Positions 1 to 6,721 are shown, counted from the stretch's first letter. The stretch: DNA of 7,956 nt from Desulfosarcina sp. (GCA_030642405.1 DAOWNV010000121.1:1-7956); one strand, 5' to 3'. Numbers and translations: made by a program. Notes: generated by a model from the letters alone, not told the origin.

Positions 1-140
1 ACCAGCAAATGATCATAATCTCCCGAGGTCGCTTCACTCAAATATTCATCAATATATTCCTTGTCGGCGCCGGCGCGTTTTAATGCCTGTTCCACACGCC
101 CCATAATTGAAAAGGGTGCGGCTCTTTTACGACGATCCAT
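1..140 (-). CDS. Small hypothetical protein, 3' end outside window
   Basis: Reading leftward from the ATG at 138-140, the frame is open to the window edge and gives 46 residues beginning MDRRKRAAPFSIMGRVEQAL and ending in SGDYDHLL. It is basic at the N-terminus and then looks helical and acidic. The pattern 'helix, then (S/G)GDYDHLL' resembles short uncharacterised proteins seen in many bacteria, but I cannot assign a family or function. No good Shine-Dalgarno precedes this ATG. The frame stays open upstream to a TAG at 189-191, which is the stop of the transposase remnant, so the true start may be upstream or may have been lost when the element arrived. Codon use looks normal. That it is a gene is plausible; the exact start is uncertain. 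Confidence 0.45.
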   Translation of the reverse strand, partial: MDRRKRAAPFSIMGRVEQALKRAGADKEYIDEYLSEATSGDYDHLL

Positions 141-188
141 GGAAACAGTTTGCAGTAGTTCATAACGATCCTCATCCGCCCGATTATG

Positions 189-509
189 CTACTTGATTAC
201 TTTCAGATGGCCGCGTCTGGAAGACGGGCACGAAGTGGTGGTGAGCGGAACGACGCCACCGGCGTAGAGAGCCTGATGGTTTCTTTCGTACTCACAAGCC
301 TCATGGAAAGTCCAGTACTCGTCGAAGTAGCGACTGGATCGAAGGGCGCGCAGACGCAGTACGGCTTCGGCTCCTTCGAGCCTCCACTTTGCGCCTGTCA
401 CCTCCATACGGTCTTTTACCAGGTGCCGGCATGCCCCCTCGATGACCCCTGTGGCGATGGGGAACCCTGGGGAAAGGTAACGATCATAGTGAAGATAGGG
501 CTCACCTAA
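189..509 (-). pseudogene. ISKra4-family transposase, C-terminal remnant
   Basis: One minus-strand frame gives about 106 residues matching, from memory, the C-terminal end of ISKra4-type transposases. Characteristic blocks in order are PYLHYDRYLSPGFPIATG, VIEGACRHLVKDRM, GAKWRLEGAEAVLRLRALR, and FDEYWTFHEACEYERNHQ. Complete members of this family are several hundred residues long; everything N-terminal to the PYL block is missing. The upstream sequence becomes unrelated within about 20 bp of the tRNA-Glu 3' end. No start codon with a ribosome-binding site opens the piece, and I found no terminal inverted repeats, so it is an inactive scar. The ATG at 405-407 is internal to the conserved region and is not a real start. 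The family call is from recognition, not a search. Confidence 0.8.
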
Positions 510-526
510 CCCCTTGATATTGTTAT

Positions 527-602
527 TGGTGATCCCACCGGGATTCGAACCCGGGTTACCGGCGTGAGAGGCCGACGTCCTAAACCACTAGACGATGGGA
601 CC
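527..602 (-). tRNA. tRNA-Glu (anticodon CUC)
   Basis: The minus strand folds into a full 76-nt cloverleaf. The acceptor stem GGTCCCA pairs with TGGGATC (one G-T pair), followed by discriminator A and an encoded CCA. The T arm is CCGGG-TTCGAAT-CCCGG. The anticodon loop is CTCTCAC between TCGGC and GCCGG, giving anticodon CUC for glutamate. The D arm and TAAC variable loop resemble E. coli tRNA-Glu. It has its own promoter just upstream (621-649). No clear terminator follows; about 20 bp after the CCA the transposase remnant begins, so the 3' flank has probably been rearranged. Confidence 0.97.
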
Positions 603-620
603 ATTTGAAAAGCAGCCGAT

Positions 621-649
621 TCTCTATAGAAAAGATAGACCCTTGTCAA
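621..649 (-). promoter_or_regulatory. Sigma70-like promoter of tRNA-Glu
   Basis: On the minus strand there is an exact TTGACA (-35, 644-649). Downstream lies an overlapping -10 candidate: TAGAGA at 621-626 with a 17-bp spacer, or TATAGA at 623-628 with a 15-bp spacer. Transcription would start roughly at 612-616, some 10 nt before the mature tRNA 5' end at 602, which suits a stable-RNA gene. The promoter lies in the gap after the PLDc_N gene, so the tRNA is probably transcribed separately from that gene. Confidence 0.7.
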
Positions 650-665
650 ACACTATTTGCTATCT

Positions 666-884
666 TTATTCAATCGGAGCATCGGAAGAAGGTTTTTGTC
701 CTTTTCTATAGCCGAAAACAAAATAGATGGCAACGCCTATAAAAGGGATCATCGCCACTATCAATCCCCACAGAGCCTTTATTTGAGTGGATCCGAAATC
801 TTTGCGAGCGATGTCCAGAATTGCCGTACAGGTCAGCAGGAAAAAGGAAATTCCGGTAAGGATCACAATCATGCTTGTACTCAT
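666..884 (-). CDS. Small PLDc_N-type membrane protein
   Basis: 72 residues with two hydrophobic helices (about 4-24 and 37-58), joined by a short polar loop, and a basic then acidic C-terminal tail (GYRKGQK...APIE). The layout 'TM, DIARKDF, K-x-LWG, second TM with P-x-IG, Y-F-x-FGYRKG' matches the PLDc_N family (phospholipase D nuclease N-terminal domain). That family occurs both fused to cardiolipin-synthase-like enzymes and, as here, as stand-alone small membrane proteins of unknown role. No catalytic HKD motif is present, so it is not an enzyme alone. The ATG at 882-884 follows AAAAGGC about 10 nt upstream and lies only 6 bp after the lytic transglycosylase stop, so the two genes are probably co-transcribed. 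The family call is fairly firm; the function is unknown. Confidence 0.8.
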   Translation of the reverse strand: MSTSMIVILTGISFFLLTCTAILDIARKDFGSTQIKALWGLIVAMIPFIGVAIYFVFGYRKGQKPSSDAPIE

Positions 885-890
885 TGTTAA

Positions 891-1782
891 TCAGCCTTTT
901 AATTGTTTCGCGATATCGAGTACGGCATTTACGTAGTATTTACTATGGTTGTAATGAAAAACAACCTTGTATGCTTTTTCTCGTGAGATTCCAGGCTTCC
1001 AACCATAATGTTTCAGGTAGCCGGCAACACTGAAAATAGCGTCGGCATGAACAAAGAGATCCACTTGGCCATCGGCGTTGCCGTCTTTTCCGTAAGGGGC
1101 GATATTACTGGGCATAAACTGGGAAATTCCCAGGGCACCGGCGTAGGACCCTTTTATTGCGATGGGGTCCAGGCCTTCTTTTTCCGTGTAGAATAAGAAA
1201 GCCTTTAGTTCTGTAGGCCCAATTTGATTTCCGGTCCGCCTTTTTTTCGAACCGTTCACGGGACATTCGCCTGTCATTGTCGGGCAAGCTTTCCCAGATG
1301 GCCTGGCGGGGTTTTTCCTCTGTCATGGCCGCCAGGGTGGATAGGGTATTGATAACCGATTTGTTACCAGTGTAGGTTCCCAACCGGGTTTCCACCAGGA
1401 TGATGGCGGTAATCACTTCTTTGTCTACCCCGAAATTTTTTTGTGCTGATTCCAATGCATCTTTATGGTTGCTCATATATTTTCTCGCCGAGGCAATATT
1501 CTTTGACCGCAGAAATTGCTTATAGTTCAGCTTGGCCTCGTTATGCATAAAGTAGGCGCTGACACCGCTTTTTTCAAAGGAGACGTCAGGATTGGAAAAA
1601 AGAGAATTGATGTGAGCCTGGTCGAAACCATCTTCAACCAACCGTTTTTCCAGTGCATAAAAGGGTCCGGGCACGTCGGTGGCACTAACCGGGATAGTAT
1701 TTCCGACGATTACCAAACACACGGCAACCATAAGCCAATATGCATATCTTTTCTTATGACTTAGCAATAAATTATCAATCAT
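891..1782 (-). pseudogene. MltB-like lytic murein transglycosylase, frameshifted
   Basis: Two overlapping minus-strand frames together encode one GH103/SLT_2-type lytic transglycosylase, which cleaves peptidoglycan glycan strands in the periplasm to 1,6-anhydro-MurNAc ends. Frame one starts at the ATG at 1780-1782 with GGAGAT 8 nt upstream. It has a signal peptide (hydrophobic about 15-30, likely cut after PVSA at residue 34; no lipobox, so probably soluble) and the catalytic block ILVETRLG with the expected Glu at about 131. It is in register through ...KSNWAY (residue 190, codon 1213-1215). The homology then jumps to the second frame, starting ELKAFLFYTEKEG at 1211 and continuing through GSYAGALGISQFMPS and DGNADGQVDLF to the stop at 891-893. 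One extra base, or a 2-bp loss from a GAGA sequence (restoring WAYRELKAFL), explains the break. Without repair the product ends at 225 residues with about 35 foreign residues. A sequencing error would mean an intact gene of about 297 residues. Confidence 0.85.
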
Positions 1783-2061
1783 GTTTATTTATCTCCAGTT
1801 TGGTAAGACATACCACATTAAATGAATGATTTTCCAGTCCTGATTCTAAAACATAAAGGTATTGTTGAAACAGACGGTGAAAATCCATTTTTCGTTTGTG
1901 GATCAAACAAATTGTTCCATCCTGCCGGCAGTGTGGTTGCAATGGCTGGTGTGGGCATGGTAATTGTTTATCGTTCGTTCACAGTTTTTTTAATTGTATC
2001 CGGCGGACAGGAATCGGCATTTTTTATCATCTGGTCTTTAATTTAGGAATTTAAACCAAAC
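1783..2061. other. Divergent intergenic region between the transglycosylase and radA
   Basis: 279 bp lie between two divergently transcribed genes, so promoters for both are expected here. I see only weak candidates. For radA there is TATCAT at 2025-2030 without a good -35. For the transglycosylase there is TAGAAT on the minus strand near 1850 with a poor -35. AGGA at 2045-2048 lies 13 nt before the radA ATG, a rather long spacing. A 74-codon frame (1822-2046, plus strand) crosses most of the region but has no ribosome-binding site and no recognisable family. I treat it as probably not a gene. Confidence 0.5.
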
Positions 2062-3426
2062 ATGGCAAGAAAAACTGCAAAAACACTTTTCGTTTGCCAA
2101 TCTTGCGGGTATGAATCGGCCAAATGGATGGGACGATGCATCGAATGCGGGGCATGGGATTCTTTTTCAGAAAAGTTGGTGCGAAAGCTCACTGCCGGAA
2201 ACAAATTCCTGACCAGGGATGGGAATCGGCCGGTCCCCATCGATGCCGTTGATATTGTTGATGAGCAGCGGATGTCCACCGGCATCCAGGAATTCGATCG
2301 AGTGCTGGGTGGAGGTCTGGTGACCGGAACCTTGGTGCTTATAGGCGGTGATCCGGGTATCGGTAAATCCACATTGATGCTTCAGGTGCTACACGGAATC
2401 GCCGGTGCAGGCCAAAAAGTACTCTATGTATCCGGTGAGGAATCTGTCCTCCAGCTTCGCCTGCGCAGCCGGCGTCTAAAGGCAGTCTCATCCAACCTGC
2501 TGGTCGTGTCGGAAATAGATATCGATGCGATCATGAACATGGTTGACAACGAAAAGCCGGATGTGTTGGTGGTGGACTCCATCCAGACCGTTTTCAGCCC
2601 GGAAATCACTTCGGCACCGGGGAGTGTCAGCCAGGTAAGGGAATCCACCATGCGTTTGATGTTGATGGCCAAAAGAACAGGGATTCCTACATTCTTGGTG
2701 GGGCATGTAACCAAGGACGGTTCAATCGCCGGTCCTCGCCTGTTGGAACATATGGTGGACACGGTTCTTTATTTCGAAGGGGATCGGAACCACGTGTTTC
2801 GTATCTTGCGGGCCGTGAAAAACCGTTTTGGTTCGACCAACGAAATCGGTGTTTTCGAAATGAAAGAGAGCGGGTTGAGTCAAGTTACCAATCCATCGGC
2901 TGTTTTTTTATCCGAACGGCCGGAAAACGCATCCGGTTCGGTCGTAACCGCAAGTTTGGAAGGAACCCGCCCTATTCTGGTGGAACTCCAGGCCCTGGCG
3001 TCTAATACGAACTTCGGTACCCCCAGAAGAACCATCCTTGGGCTTGACCACAATCGGGTAGCCCTGCTGGTGGCGGTCATGGAAAAGCAACTGGGCATGC
3101 AATTGATGGGGAACGATATCTTCATGAATGTGGCTGGAGGCGTAAAAATCATGGAGCCTGCGGTGGATATGGGTATTATCTCGGCCATCGCTTCCAGCTT
3201 CCTGGACCGGCCTATCCGCAAAGATACCATGGTGGTCGGAGAGGTGGGGCTGACTGGTGAGGTAAGGGCGGTGAGCAATATGGACATCCGTATCTCAGAG
3301 GCTAAAAAGATGGGATTCTCCCGATGCCTTGCGCCGGCCGGTAGCCTGGAACGATTGAAACGCCAAAAAGGGATTGTCCTGGAAGGTGTGAACAACGTAA
3401 AAGAGGCTATAGAGCGGCTTTTCTAA
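2062..3426 (+). CDS. radA: DNA repair protein RadA (Sms)
   Basis: 454 residues, full length for the family. RadA is a RecA-like ATPase that promotes branch migration and processing of recombination intermediates. Visible in order: an N-terminal zinc finger (Cys12-x2-Cys15 ... Cys26-x2-Cys29, within VCQSCGYESAKWMGRCIECG), Walker A GGDPGIGKST at 95-104, Walker B VLVVDSIQ at about 168-175, the RadA signature KNRFG at 253-257, and a C-terminal Lon-protease-like domain from about 285 on (NVAGGVKIMEPAVDMG, VVGEVGLTGEVRAV). The Lon catalytic serine context is absent, as is usual for RadA. The start is set by the canonical MARK...FVCQSCG opening. It is divergent from the transglycosylase and is followed by rlmE after 89 bp. 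All key motifs are intact. Confidence 0.98.
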   Translation: MARKTAKTLFVCQSCGYESAKWMGRCIECGAWDSFSEKLVRKLTAGNKFLTRDGNRPVPIDAVDIVDEQRMSTGIQEFDRVLGGGLVTGTLVLIGGDPGIGKSTLMLQVLHGIAGAGQKVLYVSGEESVLQLRLRSRRLKAVSSNLLVVSEIDIDAIMNMVDNEKPDVLVVDSIQTVFSPEITSAPGSVSQVRESTMRLMLMAKRTGIPTFLVGHVTKDGSIAGPRLLEHMVDTVLYFEGDRNHVFRILRAVKNRFGSTNEIGVFEMKESGLSQVTNPSAVFLSERPENASGSVVTASLEGTRPILVELQALASNTNFGTPRRTILGLDHNRVALLVAVMEKQLGMQLMGNDIFMNVAGGVKIMEPAVDMGIISAIASSFLDRPIRKDTMVVGEVGLTGEVRAVSNMDIRISEAKKMGFSRCLAPAGSLERLKRQKGIVLEGVNNVKEAIERLF

Positions 3427-3450
3427 TTCACCGGTTTTTTGACAACATAC

Positions 3451-3474
3451 TTAAACTATTGCGTTTTAGTTTAA
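3451..3474. repeat. 8+8 bp inverted repeat between radA and rlmE
   Basis: TTAAACTA (3451-3458) and TAGTTTAA (3467-3474) are perfect inverted repeats separated by TTGCGTTT. The stem is AT-rich with no following T-run, so it is not a convincing terminator. A perfect TTGACA sits just upstream at 3439-3444, although no good -10 stands at 16-18 bp from it. An operator-like protein-binding site is possible but unproven. Confidence 0.4.
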
Positions 3475-3515
3475 TTCAGATAGCGTCGGACTTGACTTGA
3501 GATGGTCGAAAAGAT

Positions 3516-4112
3516 ATGAAACGATCAAAAGGAAACCCGTGGGCCGACCACTACACCCGTCGGGCAAAAAAAGAGAATTTTGCAGCACGCTCAGCTTACA
3601 AACTTCAGGAGATTCAACAAAAACATCGGATTTTGTCCAAAGGATCACGTGTTTTGGACTTGGGATGTGCACCTGGTTCTTGGCTGCAATTTGCTGCAAA
3701 AACGGTCGGCGCAGGCGGAAGGCTGATAGGCATAGATCTATCACCGGTTACCATTCAATTTCCGGAGAATGTTTTTATTATCACCGGTGATGTTGTTGAT
3801 CTTGAGGCACATCTGGCCCAATTGGAACGGGTTAGTTTCGATGTCGTCCTCAGCGATATGGCCCCTGCAACTACCGGCAATCGCCATGTAGACGAAACTC
3901 GTTCCGTAGGGTTGTGTGAGGCGGCTTTGGACGTTGCTGAAAGAAATCTTGTTGTAGGTGGCGATTTTGTCTGTAAAATTTTCCAGGGCAGTGAATATAA
4001 AGCTTTTGCCGATCAGGTTCGGGATCTCTTTCAACGGCAAACGGCGTTTCGCCCCAAAAGCACGAGAAAAACCAGCCGGGAAGTTTTTGTTATCGGGTTG
4101 GGAAAGAAATAG
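3516..4112 (+). CDS. rlmE: 23S rRNA (uridine-2552 2'-O)-methyltransferase RlmE (FtsJ/RrmJ)
   Basis: 198 residues, close to the usual ~200. RlmE uses S-adenosylmethionine to 2'-O-methylate U2552 in the A-loop of 23S rRNA late in 50S subunit assembly. The SAM-binding motif I is VLDLGCAPGSW at 46-56, with the acidic Asp74 (IGIDLSP) and Asp92 (GDVVD) at the expected following positions. The family's catalytic K-D-K-E tetrad is complete: Lys29 (SAYKL), Asp114 (LSDMAP), Lys154 (FVCKIFQG), Glu189 (TSREVFV). The basic N-terminus MKRSKGNPWADHYTRRAKKE is typical. The chosen ATG has only a weak GAG-type ribosome site about 15 nt upstream, but homology supports it and no better start is in frame. It follows radA in the same direction and precedes yebC by 74 bp. 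Confidence 0.96.
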   Translation: MKRSKGNPWADHYTRRAKKENFAARSAYKLQEIQQKHRILSKGSRVLDLGCAPGSWLQFAAKTVGAGGRLIGIDLSPVTIQFPENVFIITGDVVDLEAHLAQLERVSFDVVLSDMAPATTGNRHVDETRSVGLCEAALDVAERNLVVGGDFVCKIFQGSEYKAFADQVRDLFQRQTAFRPKSTRKTSREVFVIGLGKK

Positions 4113-4120
4113 AAATTGTC

Positions 4121-4140
4121 AATAGTGTCTATCCGGATAT
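4121..4140. repeat. Short palindromic repeat, copy 1 (after rlmE)
   Basis: Begins 8 bp after the rlmE stop. It shares 17 of 20 positions with the sequence at 4930-4949 just after yebC: AATAGTG(T/C)CTATCC(G/A)GA(T/C)AT. Its core TATCCGGATA (4130-4139) is a perfect 10-bp palindrome. The copy looks like half of a longer hairpin element such as the one at 4930-4963. Confidence 0.5.
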
Positions 4141-4186
4141 CGGGCAAAATAACCATTGCTGGATTGGCACTTACCAGGAGGTATGT

Positions 4187-4930
4187 ATGTCAGGACACAA
4201 CAAATGGTCTTCCATCAAACATCGCAAGGGTGCACAGGACGCCAAACGCGGAAAGATTTTCACCAAACTGATCAAAGAGATTACCGTGGCAGCTCGGTCG
4301 GCAGGTAGTGATATTGAGGTAAACCCCCGACTTCGATCGGCTGTAGCGGCTGCTAAGGCAGAGAATATGCCCAAAGACAATATCGAACGTGCCATTAAGA
4401 AAGGAACGGGTGAACTGGAAGGCGTAAGCTACGAAGAAAGTTCCTATGAAGGCTACGGACCCGGGGGAGCCGCCATTTTAGTGGAATCGTTGACGGACAA
4501 TAAGAATCGTGCTGTGGCGGAAATTCGTCATATCTTCAATAAATATGGCGGGAATATGGGGGAAAATGGCTGTGTGGCCTGGATGTTCGATAAAAAAGGC
4601 TACTTTAACGTAGACAAGAATGCTGTGGATGAAGAGCAACTCATGGAGGTGGCTCTGGAGGCCGGTGCCGAAGATGTTCGCGAAGAGGACGACAGCTTTG
4701 AGGTAATCACCGAGTCCGAGGCTTTCGATGCGGTCAAGGAAGCCCTTGAAGGAGCCGATATTCCCTTCAGTGATGCCGAAGTGATCATGTTGCCCCAGAA
4801 CATGAGTGAACTACAGGGAAAGGATGCAGAGAAAATGCTCAAGTTGATGGACGCCATGGACGATTGCGACGACGTGCAGAAGGTTTACACCAACGCCGAC
4901 ATACCGGATGATATGGTGGAGACTCTGTAA
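4187..4930 (+). CDS. yebC: YebC/PmpR (TACO1) family protein
   Basis: 247 residues, the normal length. The opening MSGHNKWSSIKHRKGAQDAK, with the following KRGKIFTKLIKEI helix, is the family signature. Further family landmarks are NMPKDNIERAIKKGTGE (about 65-81), YEGYGPGGAAILVESLTDN (about 91-109), GCVAWMFDKKG (about 131-141) and a C-terminal VQKVYTNADIP. Family members have been described as DNA-binding regulators and, more recently, as ribosome-associated factors helping translation through difficult (for example proline-rich) stretches; mitochondrial TACO1 is the homologue. The start is clear: AGGAGG at 4176-4181, 5 nt before the ATG. An out-of-frame ATG at 4183 is too close to that site. 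The gene is co-directional with radA and rlmE and may be cotranscribed with rlmE. Its 3' UTR holds a hairpin repeat and a terminator. Confidence 0.97.
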   Translation: MSGHNKWSSIKHRKGAQDAKRGKIFTKLIKEITVAARSAGSDIEVNPRLRSAVAAAKAENMPKDNIERAIKKGTGELEGVSYEESSYEGYGPGGAAILVESLTDNKNRAVAEIRHIFNKYGGNMGENGCVAWMFDKKGYFNVDKNAVDEEQLMEVALEAGAEDVREEDDSFEVITESEAFDAVKEALEGADIPFSDAEVIMLPQNMSELQGKDAEKMLKLMDAMDDCDDVQKVYTNADIPDDMVETL

Positions 4931-4963
4931 ATAGTGCCTATCCAGACATTTCTGAATAGACAC
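4930..4963. repeat. Short palindromic repeat, copy 2 (hairpin overlapping the yebC stop)
   Basis: Starts on the last base of the yebC stop codon. The first 20 bp match copy 1 at 4121-4140 at 17 positions. The arms 4934-4946 (GTGCCTATCCAGA) and 4951-4963 (TCTGAATAGACAC) are inverted repeats around a 4-nt loop. In minus-strand RNA all 13 positions pair (two as G-U); in plus-strand RNA two C-A mismatches remain. It resembles REP-type intergenic palindromes. Confidence 0.55.
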
Positions 4964-5003
4964 CGATAAACCCAAGCGTTGCATAAAACCAGGTAAAAAA
5001 TGG

Positions 5004-5037
5004 AAAAAGCCGGCATCGGTGTTGCCGGCCTTTTTTA
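5004..5037. terminator. Bidirectional intrinsic terminator between yebC and nadA
   Basis: The stem GCCGGCA (5009-5015) pairs with TGCCGGC (5023-5029) around a 7-nt loop. It is followed by T6 on the plus strand (5031-5036) and preceded by A5 (5004-5008), which becomes a U-run on the minus strand. It sits about 80 bp after the yebC stop and 22 bp after the nadA stop, between convergent genes, so it can serve both. Confidence 0.88.
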
Positions 5038-5058
5038 TTTTAAATGGAGCAACCTGTT

Positions 5059-5955
5059 CTACTTCGACAGTTCAATCATTTTCTCTACAGCAGCCAGCGC
5101 CGGTATACGGATTTTTTCGGGCACTTTAACTTGGCCGGACATGTTTTCAAGGCACCTGGCAACATCAGAAAGGCCTATGCGTTTCATGTCAAGGCAGACC
5201 ATCTTTTGAGAAGCAGCATAAAAAATTTTATCAGGGTTCTGCTTTTGAATGGCATGCAGCAATCCGATTTCCGTACCGATGATGAATTCTTTGTGTTCAG
5301 ATGCCTTGGCAAAGCGGAGCATTCCAGATGTACTTTCCACCGAATCCGCCAATGCCAGTACTTCCGGCCGGCATTCCGGATGCGCTGTGAAAAGGGCATT
5401 CGGATGGTCGGCTTTTGCCTTTTCAACATCGATAGCGGTCAGAAGATCGTGGATAGGGCAGTAGCCGTCCCACACATGGATCTTCTTGTCTGTTTTGGAA
5501 GTGGCATACATGGCCAGGTTGCGATCCGGGGTCAGGAGCATCTCTTTTTCCGGCAGACTGTTGACAACCTGAATCACATTGGCTGAGGTGCAGCAGATGG
5601 TCGACAGTGCCTTGACTTCTGCTGTTGAGTTCACATAGGTCACCACCGGCATGGGCGGTAGAGACGCTTTTTTTGCTGCCAGCGATTCGGCGTCGATCAT
5701 ATCGGCCATGGGACATCCGGCATCAAGCCTGGGCAGCAAGACTGTTTTATCCGGGGAGATGATCGAAGCGGTTTCCGCCATAAAATGAACCCCGCAAAAA
5801 ACGATCACCTTTGCATCGGTTTCACCGGCACGGATACTTAACTCTAAGGAATCTCCACACATGTCCGCCATGTCCTGAATTTCGGGAGGTTGATAGTTGT
5901 GGGCCAGCATGATGGCATTTTTTTCCTTGAGTAACGCCCTGATTCTATCTTTCAT
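5059..5955 (-). CDS. nadA: Quinolinate synthase NadA
   Basis: 298 residues, matching the compact NadA type of Thermotoga maritima. It condenses iminoaspartate with dihydroxyacetone phosphate to quinolinate, the precursor of NAD, in the cytoplasm, using an oxygen-sensitive [4Fe-4S] cluster. The three cluster cysteines are visible at Cys81 (DAGCPMADM), Cys166 (WDGYCPIHD) and Cys254 (KMVCLDMK). Other active-site elements are His19-Tyr21 (LAHNYQ), VTYVNSTAEVK at 105-115 and the HPE motif at 192-194. The start ATG at 5953-5955 has AAAGGA 7 nt upstream. It is the last gene of the minus-strand series, 30 bp after lolA and 22 bp before the terminator. The partner nadB is not in the window. Confidence 0.98.
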   Translation of the reverse strand: MKDRIRALLKEKNAIMLAHNYQPPEIQDMADMCGDSLELSIRAGETDAKVIVFCGVHFMAETASIISPDKTVLLPRLDAGCPMADMIDAESLAAKKASLPPMPVVTYVNSTAEVKALSTICCTSANVIQVVNSLPEKEMLLTPDRNLAMYATSKTDKKIHVWDGYCPIHDLLTAIDVEKAKADHPNALFTAHPECRPEVLALADSVESTSGMLRFAKASEHKEFIIGTEIGLLHAIQKQNPDKIFYAASQKMVCLDMKRIGLSDVARCLENMSGQVKVPEKIRIPALAAVEKMIELSK

Positions 5956-5985
5956 AATTGGTTCCTTTGTACGATTCCTTCTGTT

Positions 5986-6681
5986 TTACGGGTTCATTTT
6001 TACCACATCGGCCCCTTTAGGAACATCGAAGCTGAATAGGCTTTCCGGTGGCGGATTGTCAAAGCTGATATTTTTCAATTGAATACGAGTTTCGTCCCCG
6101 TAGATGTTAAATGTCGTGATCCGAACCAGGTCAAACCTTTTTTTTTCAATATCCAGTTGAACCTCCATGAGATCCGCCGAGGATTGATTTGGTATAAGTT
6201 TCAACCGATACAGCGTTGGGGTTGCGGTCTTTTCAAGAGAGACTTGAAAACTGTCTCGAACCATTTTGATGTTGGATAAAAACCCCGCGCCTTTACCTTC
6301 ACCGAACAGTGCAGGGGCTTTTCCCACCATCACTTGGTTTTCCTCCGGCCGGTACACCCACAAATCATTACCGTCGGTTATTATGGTTTGGGGTTCCGGT
6401 ACCAGGTACTCCCATCGCATTTTTCCAGGTTGCCTCACCATCAAGCGTCCGGAGGCCGTGTCGGTGATCGCCATGGCTTTGAGGACTGATTCCTGATAAA
6501 AATCCGCTGAAAATCCGGGTACATTATATCGGGCTTCCACACCGGAGATGATGGAATCGATAATCCGTTGATCTTCTTCTGCGTCCGAAGAAGACGGTAC
6601 AAGAAAGCAGAGTGCCGCCACGAAAAAGAAACCTGTTATGGTGATGTATTTCAACTGTTTCAACCCTTTCTGGATGGGCAT
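5986..6681 (-). CDS. lolA: Outer-membrane lipoprotein carrier protein LolA
   Basis: 231 residues. LolA shuttles lipoproteins through the periplasm from the inner-membrane LolCDE complex to the outer membrane. An N-terminal signal peptide is clear (basic KGLKQLK, hydrophobic about 13-28, likely cut after SDA at residue 34, no lipobox). The mature part shows the family pattern: a helix with VEARYNVPGFSADFYQES, ASGRLMVRQPGKMRWEY at 76-92, DLWVYRPEENQV at 106-117, and a C-terminal IRLKNI/SFDNPPPESLFSF-like strand ending in VPKGADVV. The start ATG has only a weak GGGA nearby, but the signal peptide is well formed from it. It lies 40 bp after the unknown 305-residue gene and 30 bp before nadA, so an operon is likely. 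In E. coli lolA follows ftsK; here an unknown gene takes that place. Confidence 0.93.
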   Translation of the reverse strand: MPIQKGLKQLKYITITGFFFVAALCFLVPSSSDAEEDQRIIDSIISGVEARYNVPGFSADFYQESVLKAMAITDTASGRLMVRQPGKMRWEYLVPEPQTIITDGNDLWVYRPEENQVMVGKAPALFGEGKGAGFLSNIKMVRDSFQVSLEKTATPTLYRLKLIPNQSSADLMEVQLDIEKKRFDLVRITTFNIYGDETRIQLKNISFDNPPPESLFSFDVPKGADVVKMNP

Positions 6682-6721
6682 TGACTATCCCATTCTATTC
6701 GGTTTGTAAATCTCTTGGGTA

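Noticed and set aside
527..560. Second att-like copy of the tRNA-Glu 3' end within the window
   Set aside because: I looked for the terminal ~20 bp elsewhere and found only a chance 8-bp match inside radA (near 2346), so no att pair is visible here.
1230..1245. A7 run in the transglycosylase as a programmed frameshift site
   Set aside because: The family homology stays in the first frame past this run, to residue 190, so the shift occurs later and no slippery sequence or stimulatory structure is seen there.
1822..2046. 74-codon plus-strand frame in the gap before radA
   Set aside because: A stop codon directly precedes its ATG, there is no ribosome-binding site, no recognisable family, and it fills a region that must hold two divergent promoters.
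3497..3790. Plus-strand frame overlapping the start of rlmE
   Set aside because: It is the +1 frame of rlmE; its basic, cysteine-rich translation resembles no family, whereas the rlmE frame carries the full catalytic tetrad.
5044..5586. Long plus-strand frame (180 codons) opposite nadA
   Set aside because: It is antisense to a fully conserved nadA with all three cluster cysteines, so it is a by-product of the coding strand.
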